Notes: generated by a model not told the origin, from the letters alone. A stretch of DNA of 8,256 nucleotides from an uncultured Clostridia bacterium (GCA_947169005.1 CAMVOG010000094.1:1-8256), one strand, 5' to 3'. Shown: positions 1 to 4,530, counted from the first letter of the stretch. Program-made: numbers and translations.

Positions 1-234
1 CTCCATGGCCTTTTTGATCGAGAGGCTCATGCGGCCGTTTTCATCGATGCCGATAATCTTGACCTTGACCTCCTGACCCTCCTTCAAATGATCGCTGACC
101 TCGTTGACATAGGAATAGGCGATCTCGGAAATATGTACGAGACCGGATTTTCCCCCGGGCAGAGCAACGAATGCGCCGAACTTCATAATGCCGGTGACCT
201 TACCGTCTACAACAGCGCCCACAACCAAATCCAT
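1..234 (-). CDS. yabR: S1 RNA-binding domain protein, YabR-like (3' end cut by window edge)
   Basis: This is the N-terminal 78 residues of an S1-domain protein; the C-terminus lies outside the window. The start MDLVVGAVVDGKVTGIMKFG followed by a GAFV, a GGKSGLVHISEI stretch (about residues 27-39) and a VKVKIIGIDENGRMSLSIKKA end (about 55-76) is the OB-fold S1 pattern. The single S1 domain begins at residue 4, which is typical of the small YabR/YugI-type proteins rather than ribosomal protein S1. The ATG at 234-232 has an AGGAGG at 253-248, spaced 13 nt, slightly long. It sits directly after divIC, as yabR does in Bacillus subtilis, so it is probably the last or next-to-last gene of the yabPQ-divIC operon. 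RNA binding is known for the family; the actual target is unknown. Confidence 0.85.
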   Translation of the reverse strand, partial: MDLVVGAVVDGKVTGIMKFGAFVALPGGKSGLVHISEIAYSYVNEVSDHLKEGQEVKVKIIGIDENGRMSLSIKKAME

Positions 235-279
235 CTAAGAACCTCGTCCTCCTCAAAAAGTGTCGCGTATATTTTTCGC

Positions 280-306
280 CGGGCGGCGGGCCGCCGCGGC
301 GGACCC
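280..306. other. GC-rich self-complementary stretch between divIC and yabR
   Basis: The gap between divIC and the S1 gene contains ccgccgcggcgg (a perfect 12-bp palindrome at 291-302) next to ggcggcgggccgcc, so several alternative hairpins can form in the mRNA. No T-run follows directly on the minus strand, so it does not look like a full terminator. It may attenuate or process the transcript between the two genes; that is inference. Confidence 0.35.
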
Positions 307-314
307 ACTTCGGC

Positions 315-593
315 TCAGCCGCCGATGTCGTAATAGACCGTTTCGCCGGGAAGGACAAGATTGAACTTCTCTCTGGCGATGTGGATGATCGTCTCCGCTT
401 CATCGCTGTGTTCGATCTCGGAGCGCATGACCGCGTTGCCGGCCTCCAGGCTCTGCGCTTCCAGCGCCTTCTGGTCCCGCTCCTGCCGGGCCGCGTCGAT
501 CCGGCCATGGATATTCGACAGTGATACCGCGGCGTAAACCGTCAGGATCAGGATCACGATCTTGGTGATCAGCCCCGTCTTCTTCAGCTTCAT
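315..593 (-). CDS. divIC: Septum formation initiator DivIC/FtsB-like protein
   Basis: A 92-residue bitopic membrane protein of the DivIC/FtsB family, part of the DivIB-FtsL-DivIC divisome subcomplex at the septum. It has a short basic cytoplasmic end (MKLKKTGLITK), one membrane segment at about 9-27, a charged heptad-rich coiled coil at about 28-64 (RIDAARQERDQKALEAQSLE), and a conserved C-terminal block at 72-90 (AREKFNLVLPGETVYYDI). That block closely matches the usual A-R-E-K-L-G-L-V-x-P-G-E motif. The reading frame is open upstream to 701, but MKLKK at 593 fits the family length and places the membrane segment correctly. No good ribosome binding site is visible, only a purine-rich GGAAGGG about 13-19 nt upstream, so translation probably depends on ribosomes coming from yabQ, whose frame overlaps it. 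The position between yabQ and the S1 gene supports the call. Confidence 0.88.
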   Translation of the reverse strand: MKLKKTGLITKIVILILTVYAAVSLSNIHGRIDAARQERDQKALEAQSLEAGNAVMRSEIEHSDEAETIIHIAREKFNLVLPGETVYYDIGG

Positions 594-1089
594 CGCTTTG
601 CCCCGCACCCTTCCGCGCTTTACGCCTGTGAGGCGCGCGCTTTTTATACTTATCATATAGTTTAAACCATTTCTTTGAATTTTGAAAGAGTTTTTTTTCA
701 AAATCCAGGGCTTTTTTCAGCATTTTTTTGAAAAAATTCAGCAAAAACCGAAGCGGCGCGGCAAGCACATACAAAATATGGAAAAGAAAGCGACACACCG
801 CCGCCAGAAAACGCCGGACCCGACCCCCGGAGAGCGTGAAATAGACCCACATGCCCAGCAGCAGGAAGAGCAGCATGAACAGCCGCAGCCGCCCGCCGCC
901 GGGGCCCGCGCCGAGGCAGAAGAGCAGCGACGAGGCCAGCAGGCAGTAGAGCAGGTCCAGCAGCGGGGCCAGGAGCTTCCAACGGGACCGGGGCAGGGCG
1001 AAGAGATCGTAGACCAGCCCCGCCGCCAGCCCCGCCAGCAGAGAAAGCCCCGCCTGCCGCAGCTGCAGCAGCGGGGCCGTATCGATCAT
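400..1089 (-). CDS. yabQ: Spore cortex/coat protein YabQ, with abnormal C-terminal run-through into divIC
   Basis: A membrane protein of the YabQ family, needed for spore cortex formation in Bacillus. Hydrophobic segments are visible at about residues 13-31, 40-60, 68-86 and 93-118, followed by the very basic tail expected for the family (FFKKMLKKALDFEKK, then KYKKRAPHRRKARK, to residue 160). It starts in an ATGA overlap with yabP, so the two are translationally coupled. The odd part is the end. No stop occurs near divIC, and residues 166-229 are read in the other frame through the divIC coding sequence, giving an Arg/Gly/Pro/Asp-rich tail that looks like out-of-frame sequence. The true C-terminus may therefore be aberrant, or the usual stop was lost by mutation or by a base error in the A-rich runs (A6, A8, A7 on the minus strand at 711-729 and 691-698). 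Family call is firm; the 3' boundary is as read. Confidence 0.8.
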   Translation of the reverse strand: MIDTAPLLQLRQAGLSLLAGLAAGLVYDLFALPRSRWKLLAPLLDLLYCLLASSLLFCLGAGPGGGRLRLFMLLFLLLGMWVYFTLSGGRVRRFLAAVCRFLFHILYVLAAPLRFLLNFFKKMLKKALDFEKKLFQNSKKWFKLYDKYKKRAPHRRKARKGAGQSDEAEEDGADHQDRDPDPDGLRRGITVEYPWPDRRGPAGAGPEGAGSAEPGGRQRGHALRDRTQR

Positions 1090-1370
1090 CCGAAGAGGCG
1101 GGAAAAGAGCCCGCCCCGCTCCGCCCGCCCTTCCTCATAGTTGAGGCTGTTCACCAGGCCCGTCACCGTCAGCTCCCCGCCCTCGATGCTCAGCTTATCT
1201 ACCCGCAGCTCGCTGCCCCGCACGATCAGCACCCCGCCGGAGGTGTCCAGCACCACGGTATTTTCGTCGAAGCTCTCCACGTCCGCCACGCCGCTCACCG
1301 TCAGCCGCTTGCGCTCCGCCAGGCTCAGACTGTGGGCCCCGCCGACGCGGGGCTTTTCCTCATAGCTCAT
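1086..1370 (-). CDS. yabP: Sporulation protein YabP
   Basis: A 94-residue YabP/YqfC-family protein. The pattern H-S-L-S-L-A-E-R-K-R-L-T-V-S-G-V (13-28), then V-x-S-F-D-E-N-T-V-V-L-D-T-S-G-G (31-46), L-I-V-R-G-S-E-L (48-55), and G-E-L-T-V-T-G-L-V-N-S-L-N-Y (65-78) is the characteristic all-beta repeat of the family, ending with a basic/aromatic tail (GGLFSRLFG). YabP is made in the mother cell and is involved in spore coat/cortex formation; the YqfC relative acts similarly. The ATG at 1370-1368 has a strong AAAGGAGG at 1385-1378 with 7-nt spacing. The stop overlaps the yabQ start (ATGA). A sigma-E-like promoter at 1400-1429 fits mother-cell expression. Confidence 0.92.
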   Translation of the reverse strand: MSYEEKPRVGGAHSLSLAERKRLTVSGVADVESFDENTVVLDTSGGVLIVRGSELRVDKLSIEGGELTVTGLVNSLNYEEGRAERGGLFSRLFG

Positions 1371-1399
1371 GTCGCCGCCTCCTTTGCTCGTCCTGGCAA

Positions 1400-1429
1400 A
1401 GTATATGGGCGGAAGGAGAGCGGTATGAC
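1400..1429 (-). promoter_or_regulatory. Candidate sigma-E-type promoter for yabP-yabQ-divIC
   Basis: On the minus strand GTCATAC (1429-1423), a 15-nt spacer, and CATATACT (1407-1400) match the sporulation sigma-E pattern (-35 with an ATA core, -10 CATACA-T) with one mismatch in the -10. The predicted start would fall near 1393, about 23 nt before the yabP ATG. Bacillus yabP is sigma-E controlled, which supports the reading. The -35 overlaps the first unit of the 7-bp array at 1428-1462. No good sigma-A promoter was seen here. Confidence 0.5.
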
Positions 1430-1462
1430 AATGGACAATGGATAATGGACAATGGACAATGG
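1428..1462. repeat. 7-bp tandem repeat array, five units
   Basis: Five head-to-tail heptamers: acaatgg, acaatgg, ataatgg, acaatgg, acaatgg, only one base differing overall. It lies between the yabP promoter and the terminator of the upstream hydrolase gene. It has no spacers, so it is not CRISPR. The period of seven, and the 35-bp length, are shared with the array at 6465-6499. Confidence 0.85.
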
Positions 1463-1484
1463 CGGTGGCCGCCTGCTGCAGCGA

Positions 1485-1517
1485 ATAAAAACAGCAGCGG
1501 CAAAGTTGCCGCTGCTG
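1485..1517 (-). terminator. Rho-independent terminator of the glycoside hydrolase gene
   Basis: cagcagcggca (1492-1502) pairs with tgccgctgctg (1507-1517), an 11-bp perfect stem with a 4-nt loop. On the minus strand it is followed by TTTTTATTC. It lies 49 nt past the hydrolase stop codon at 1566 and isolates that gene from yabP. Confidence 0.88.
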
Positions 1518-1529
1518 ATACCTGTTATC

Positions 1530-1557
1530 TGTTCCCTGAGCCCTGTTCCCTGAGCCC
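1530..1557. repeat. Two perfect 14-bp tandem copies
   Basis: tgttccctgagccc occurs at 1530-1543 and again at 1544-1557, with partial copies on both sides (tgttatc before, tgctgttac after). It lies between the stop codon of the hydrolase gene and its terminator, in its 3' untranslated region. Such simple ctgttccc repeats are common in intergenic DNA of gut Firmicutes (recalled, not checked). Confidence 0.75.
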
Positions 1558-1565
1558 TGCTGCTG

Positions 1566-3329
1566 TTACTCCCCCATCATCCTCGCCAGGATGAGGAAGG
1601 CGGCGCGGCACCAGGTACCGCCGGGGAAGGAGCCCTCCCCGTGGATGGGATCGATGAAGTGGGGATAGCCCAGCTTCATGAGGGCGCGGAGATAGCGGTC
1701 CGCCAGCTCCCGGGCCTCGGCCTTCTTCCCGGCCTCCATGAGGCCGCTGATGATGTAGAGCTGGCCCGGCGGGCAGACGGGGCCCATGTTCACGCCCACC
1801 ATCTCGCACCCGTCGCTGGCCATGGTCTCGGTGGCGAGGCCGTAGGGGCTGAGGAGCTTGCCCTCGGTTATGAGGTCGGCGGTCAGCTTGTCCAGCACCT
1901 GGGCGGGGAGGCGGCTGCCCAGCAGCAGGGGGATGTAGTGCATGTTCGCCCCGGAGAAGACGGGCTCATGGGTGAAGTTTTTCAGCGCCACGAAATGCTC
2001 CCCGTCCCACATCTTGTCCAGCATCCGCGCCAGCAGCTCCCGGGACTTGGCGTACCAGCCCTCGATCTCCGCCGCGGGCTTGCCCAGGAGCTTCGCCAGG
2101 TCGCCCTGGGCCTCGAAGTTCAGCACCTCGTAGGCGCAGAGGTCCGGGGTCGCCATCTCGATCTGATCCCAGAAGGTCGTTACCTCGTCGAAGCCGTTTT
2201 CGTTGCCGCCCGCGAAGCCGGGCAGGCCGTCCTTGTCGTCGTCCCGGCAGAGCATGAACCAGTCGGCCCATTTGCCCGCCCGCTCATAGAGCTTTTCCAG
2301 GTCCTCCCGGGGCCACTCGGCGGCCAGGTCGTGGTGGGACATGACGTTTTTCAGCGCCCAGCCGAAAATGGGGGGCTTCACGCTGCCCGCGAAGATGAAA
2401 GCCTCGTCGTAATTTTCCGCGATCTGCCCGTCCGCGCCCTGGCGCTCCAGGGGGGAGAGCAGCAGGTTCCGGGAGAGCTCCGCGTTGTCCTGCAGGGCCA
2501 CACCGTTCTGCACCAGCTGCCAGGCGGAGTCGATCTCGCCGGGGAACATCATCATCATCCAGTAGGGGGTCAGCGCCGTGGGAGCTACCAGATTGGACCA
2601 GAGCACGTAGGCCGTTTCCTCGCGCCCGTCCTCATAGGGGGCGGGGAAGTGGGGGATCTTCGCCAGGAAGGCCTCCCAGTCCGCCTGAGCGTCGGCCTTG
2701 GCCTCGGCGTAGGTCGGCCAGCTCTCCCGCAGCCGCTCGATGAAGAGCTTCTCGTCCACGGCCATGGTGAAGCGCCCGTCGGGGCCCGGATAGGTGCGGC
2801 CCAGGATGGCACCGGAGTTGATGGAGAACCAGTCCCAGGTGTTGTCAAAGGCAAAGCGGGAGCCCGCCAGCCCCTTGAAGATCAGCGGCGTGCCGAAGCG
2901 GGGCGTGGACTCCCAGGCCCCGTCCGCCCGCTGCTTCACGGCCTCGTAGGGGGCGGCGGCGCGGGTCCATTCCAGGCCCATGCCGGGGTCGCCCTCCGCC
3001 AGCAGCAGCCCCGTCTCGCCCCAGGTGAAGCGGACGCAGCCGTAGCGGGTGCGCAGGGTCAGCTCCGCGGCCTCGGCCAGATGGACGGCAAAGGCCACCT
3101 TCTTCCCCTCATAGGTGGGGTGGATCTGATAGAGCTTGGTGCCCTCGGTGACGCGGCCGTGGGCGTGCATGCCCCGGTAGCTGTTCAGAAAGAGCTCGCC
3201 CCGCCCGTAGCGGGCGTCGCTGCTGCTCAGGGTCAGCCAGGCCCCGGCCCGGGAAAAGACGACGGAGCGGCTGCCCGCGAACTGCTCCATATCACGGAAA
3301 TAAATGTCCTGCGGAATTGGCTTTTGCAT
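1566..3329 (-). CDS. GH63/MGH1-like glycoside hydrolase (alpha-glycosidase-type, cytosolic)
   Basis: A 587-residue protein with a mainly beta N-terminal region (about 1-200), a linker, and an (alpha/alpha)6-barrel-like catalytic region (about 235-587), as in clan GH-G enzymes such as YgjK and mannosylglycerate hydrolases. DDDKDGLPGFAGGNENGFDE at 363-382 corresponds to the GL...ESG-x-D motif, making D381 the likely general acid. GPVCPPGQLYIISGL (516-530) matches the G-P-x-W-P-P-x-x-Y block with Cys in place of Trp, and FIDPIHGEGSFPGGTW (558-573) matches the G-E-G block, with E565 a candidate base. There is no signal peptide, so it should act in the cytoplasm on an imported oligosaccharide or glycoside; the substrate cannot be read from the sequence. 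The ATG at 3329 has AAGGAGG at 3343-3337, spacing 7. It stands alone, with its own promoter and terminator and no sugar transporter nearby. Confidence 0.78.
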   Translation of the reverse strand: MQKPIPQDIYFRDMEQFAGSRSVVFSRAGAWLTLSSSDARYGRGELFLNSYRGMHAHGRVTEGTKLYQIHPTYEGKKVAFAVHLAEAAELTLRTRYGCVRFTWGETGLLLAEGDPGMGLEWTRAAAPYEAVKQRADGAWESTPRFGTPLIFKGLAGSRFAFDNTWDWFSINSGAILGRTYPGPDGRFTMAVDEKLFIERLRESWPTYAEAKADAQADWEAFLAKIPHFPAPYEDGREETAYVLWSNLVAPTALTPYWMMMMFPGEIDSAWQLVQNGVALQDNAELSRNLLLSPLERQGADGQIAENYDEAFIFAGSVKPPIFGWALKNVMSHHDLAAEWPREDLEKLYERAGKWADWFMLCRDDDKDGLPGFAGGNENGFDEVTTFWDQIEMATPDLCAYEVLNFEAQGDLAKLLGKPAAEIEGWYAKSRELLARMLDKMWDGEHFVALKNFTHEPVFSGANMHYIPLLLGSRLPAQVLDKLTADLITEGKLLSPYGLATETMASDGCEMVGVNMGPVCPPGQLYIISGLMEAGKKAEARELADRYLRALMKLGYPHFIDPIHGEGSFPGGTWCRAAFLILARMMGE

Positions 3330-3365
3330 GGTGTTCCCTCCTTGCGAATTATTAGGTGTATATCA

Positions 3366-3393
3366 ATTATACCACGCTCCCGCCGGGATGGGA
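3366..3393 (-). promoter_or_regulatory. Extended -10 promoter for the glycoside hydrolase gene
   Basis: On the minus strand TGGTATAAT (-10 at 3371-3366, with the TGn extension) lies about 37 nt before the start codon. A poor -35, TTCCCA at 3393-3388, is at the ideal 17-nt distance. An extended -10 often compensates for a weak -35. Confidence 0.6.
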
Positions 3394-3428
3394 AGACGGG
3401 AAAGGAAAAAACTGAGGTATATAATTGC

Positions 3429-3458
3429 TTGACGCAATCTTATGCCATGGTCTATAAT
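3429..3458 (+). promoter_or_regulatory. Sigma-A promoter of the DUF3990/DUF3791 locus
   Basis: TTGACG at 3429-3434 and a perfect TATAAT at 3453-3458 with an 18-nt spacer. The -35 sits between arms attgc and gcaat (3424-3438), a small inverted repeat that could bind a regulator. The first codon of the downstream stub is 33 nt beyond the -10. This promoter is back to back with the hydrolase promoter, about 60 bp apart. Confidence 0.7.
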
Positions 3459-3491
3459 AAATACAAAGTTTCACATGGGGAGGGGTGTGCT

Positions 3492-3644
3492 GTGGTTCTG
3501 TATCACGGAAGCTATACGGCGGTGCGCGAGCCGCGGCTTTTGAAGAATCAGCGCGAGCTGGATTTCGGGAAAGGCTTTTATACGACGAGCGATTTGGAAC
3601 AGGCAAGGAAATGGGCCCAAAGAACGGCACGCCGCTTGCACTGA
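3492..3644 (+). pseudogene. Truncated DUF3990 gene (N-terminal 50 residues)
   Basis: The frame from the GTG at 3492 reads VVLYHGSYTAVREPRLL (Met-initiated in vivo), then LDFGKGFYTTSDLEQARKWA, and stops at a TGA at 3642-3644. LYHGSY and the DFGKGFYTT motif are hallmarks of DUF3990, a family of about 150-170 residues that I recall being grouped with the ADP-ribosyltransferase fold. GGGGAGGGG lies 6 nt before the GTG, and a good promoter precedes it, so the stub could still be expressed. Only about the first third remains. The stop codon is formed inside the palindrome at 3641-3687, and the sequence after that is not the rest of DUF3990 in any frame I checked. Removing the 45-bp element does not restore the frame, so a deletion accompanied the insertion. 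A product of 50 residues lacking the C-terminal half is very unlikely to be catalytically active. Confidence 0.75.
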
Positions 3645-3687
3645 ACTGCCCCAATTTGTGCGGACAGCACAAATTGGGGCAGTTCAG
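3641..3687. repeat. Perfect 47-bp palindrome (21-bp arms), IS-end-like scar
   Basis: Arms at 3641-3661 and 3667-3687 are perfectly complementary over 21 bp with a 5-nt loop (ggaca). The inner 45 bp begins TGAACTGCCCC and ends GGGGCAGTTCA, i.e. TG...CA termini; TGAACTGCCCCAATTTGTG followed by cggaca resembles terminal repeats of the IS3 family (IS150 type) as I recall them. There is no T-run on either side, so it is not a terminator. No direct duplication flanks it (cac left, gga right). It lies exactly where two truncated genes meet. Best read as two abutted insertion-sequence ends left after an internal and adjacent deletion, or a minimal mobile palindromic element. Confidence 0.7.
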
Positions 3688-3846
3688 GAGGCGGCCCGCG
3701 CCTTTCTTGGCTCGGAAACGCACCGTATGCTGGAGGACGCGGAGCTGGCCATGTGGGAGTTTTCCGAGAGAGCCGTCTTTGATATGTGGGAGGCTGAGCG
3801 GGTCACGGGCGATCCCCGCAATTCCGTTTATTTAAGGAGCGAATGA
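3688..3846 (+). pseudogene. C-terminal remnant of a small protein of the DUF3990/DUF3791 locus
   Basis: The frame reads EAARAFLGSETHRMLEDAE, then LAMWEFSERAVFDMWEAER and a short polar end, 52 residues, stopping at 3844-3846, one base before the DUF3791 start. It is helical and acidic. The F-x-x-S-x-T-x-x-x-L-x-D...DMWEAE layout recalls the short helical proteins that accompany DUF3990/DUF3791 genes in Firmicutes (recollection, not verified). No start codon with a ribosome binding site exists: the frame only opens upstream into the palindrome, where a GTG at 3658 has no Shine-Dalgarno sequence. The N-terminal part has been lost with the 3' part of the DUF3990 gene. Confidence 0.55.
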
Positions 3847-3847
3847 T

Positions 3848-4057
3848 ATGACGGAGGAAATGCGCTTCTTCCTCTTTCTGATCGAGCGCTACGCCGCCGC
3901 AAAGGACCGCGCCACAGGGGAGGTCCTGCGGGAATGGGACGAGCGCGGCGTTACGGAGGAAGTATTCGAGCAGTATGAGCTGTACCACCAGGAGCGCCTG
4001 GAAAACGCCTTTGAGGACATTGACTGTCTGCTGGCGACCGGCAGGCACGCCTGGTAA
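3848..4057 (+). CDS. DUF3791 family small protein
   Basis: A 69-residue all-helical protein: MTEEMRFFLFLIERYAAAK, then A-T-G-E-V-L-R-E-W-D-E-R-G-V-T-E-E-V (22-39), and a Y-E-L-Y-H-Q-E-R-L-E-N-A-F-E-D-I-D-C-L-L (43-62) end. The order E-x-Y-A-x-x-K...TGxEVLxxxxxxGV...Y..YH......EDID is the DUF3791 signature. DUF3791 genes usually lie beside DUF3990 genes and may form a toxin-antitoxin-like or effector/partner set, but no function is established to my knowledge. AAGGAG lies 8 nt before the ATG, inside the end of the preceding remnant. Full length for the family, so it is the only intact member of this locus. It would be transcribed from the promoter at 3429-3458 if the palindrome does not block transcription. 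Confidence 0.78.
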   Translation: MTEEMRFFLFLIERYAAAKDRATGEVLREWDERGVTEEVFEQYELYHQERLENAFEDIDCLLATGRHAW

Positions 4058-4100
4058 AAAAACAAAGCGGCCCCCGGAGCTGAATTGCTCCGGGGGCCGC
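4056..4100 (-). terminator. Strong rho-independent terminator between convergent genes
   Basis: A 14-bp perfect GC-rich stem, gcggcccccggagc (4067-4080) with gctccgggggccgc (4087-4100), loop tgaatt. On the minus strand it is followed by TTTGTTTTTTTA, so it ends the LDKTD-repeat gene at 4115. In the plus direction the U-run is missing, so it would stop DUF3791 transcripts only weakly. Confidence 0.92.
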
Positions 4101-4114
4101 GCATATCGTTCCGC

Positions 4115-4387
4115 TTACTTCTCTTCCTTCTTGCCGGTGAGCTTGTCCTTCAGCTCCCCGGCCTTGGCGGCGATCTTCTCGTCGATGTCGGTCTTGTCCA
4201 GAGCGTTGCCCACGACCTCTTCGACCTTGCCCGCGCCTCTCTTGACGCCGGCGACGATCTTATCGTCCACATCCGTCTTGTCCAGCACGTTCTTCACCTT
4301 GGCCCCGGCGTTCTTGACGCCGGCAACGATCTTTTCGTCCACGTCCGTCTTATCCAGAGCGCTCTGGATCTTGTCCTTCAATGCCAT
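4115..4387 (-). CDS. Small lysine-rich protein with three LDKTD(V/I)D(E/D)KI repeats
   Basis: Ninety residues, no cysteine, rich in Lys, Asp, Val and Ala, predicted amphipathic helical and cytosolic. Three imperfect repeats start at residues 11, 35 and 63, each opening LDKTDVDEKI, LDKTDVDDKI or LDKTDIDEKI and continuing VAGVK-x-x-G-A-K-V or similar; the last ends in KLTGKKEEK. I do not recognise a characterised family; the composition recalls LEA-like or YtxH/CsbD-like stress proteins, but that is only a resemblance. The ATG at 4387 was chosen because AAGGAGG lies 8 nt upstream; the frame can be extended by a TTG at 4408, but that would put the ribosome binding site inside the gene. It is a single-gene unit: strong promoter at 4458-4486, palindrome over the -10, strong terminator. 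Such a layout fits an abundant, regulated small protein. Confidence 0.75.
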   Translation of the reverse strand: MALKDKIQSALDKTDVDEKIVAGVKNAGAKVKNVLDKTDVDDKIVAGVKRGAGKVEEVVGNALDKTDIDEKIAAKAGELKDKLTGKKEEK

Positions 4388-4429
4388 AACAGTATCCTCC
4401 TTATTCAATCGGTCCTGAAAATGCGTTTT

Positions 4430-4444
4430 GAGGTATGTTACCTC
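4430..4444. promoter_or_regulatory. Short inverted repeat in the 5' leader of the LDKTD gene
   Basis: gaggta (4430-4435) and tacctc (4439-4444) form a 6-bp stem with a 3-nt loop in the untranslated leader, downstream of the transcription start. It could be an operator half or a leader hairpin; it is short enough to be chance. Confidence 0.3.
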
Positions 4445-4447
4445 GCC

Positions 4448-4464
4448 GTATAGCTTTACTATAC
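4448..4464. promoter_or_regulatory. Palindrome overlapping the -10 of the LDKTD gene (possible operator)
   Basis: gtatag (4448-4453), cttta, ctatac (4459-4464): 6-bp arms with a 5-nt centre, covering the -10 hexamer at 4463-4458 and the expected transcription start. A repressor bound here would block the promoter. The repressor is not identifiable in the window. Confidence 0.4.
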
Positions 4465-4486
4465 GCTTTTCAGCTCATAATTGCAA
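4458..4486 (-). promoter_or_regulatory. Sigma-A promoter of the LDKTD-repeat gene
   Basis: On the minus strand TTGCAA (4486-4481), a 17-nt spacer and TATAGT (4463-4458). The start codon is about 70 nt downstream of the -10, so the leader is roughly 60 nt. The promoter starts right after the terminator of the EF-hand gene, making this an independent unit. Confidence 0.72.
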
Positions 4487-4524
4487 GAAAAATCGGCGCG
4501 GGAGCGCTCAAGGCTCCCGCGCCG
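4485..4524 (-). terminator. Rho-independent terminator of the EF-hand gene
   Basis: cggcgcgggagc (4494-4505) pairs perfectly with gctcccgcgccg (4513-4524), 12 bp with a 7-nt loop. On the minus strand it is followed by ATTTTTCTTG. It lies just after the stop codon at 4531. Confidence 0.88.
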
Positions 4525-4530
4525 ACCAAT

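Noticed and set aside
315..701. A yabQ-divIC fusion by frameshift at the A8 run (691-698)
   Set aside because: The divIC frame is open back to 701, so slippage could fuse the proteins, but divIC has a natural start at 593 with the right length and membrane topology, and no slippery site with a stimulatory structure is evident.
1428..1462. CRISPR-like array
   Set aside because: Units are 7 bp and directly adjacent with no spacers.
1641..3644. Long plus-strand open frame (667 codons) opposite the glycoside hydrolase
   Set aside because: It is the antisense of a GC-rich gene with strong family motifs on the minus strand; the translation is Gly/Leu/Val/His-rich without domains and has no ribosome binding site. 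Only its last 50 codons are real, as the DUF3990 stub.
3641..3687. Rho-independent terminator
   Set aside because: No T-run follows on either strand (aggaggcgg on plus; TGCAAGCGG on minus), and it sits inside coding remnants.
3485..3835. 116-codon plus-strand frame across the palindrome
   Set aside because: It lacks the DUF3990 motifs, which are in the neighbouring frame; Arg/Pro/Ser-rich shadow.
4388..4408. TTG start at 4408 for the LDKTD protein
   Set aside because: It would place the AAGGAGG ribosome binding site of the 4387 ATG inside the coding region and has no site of its own.
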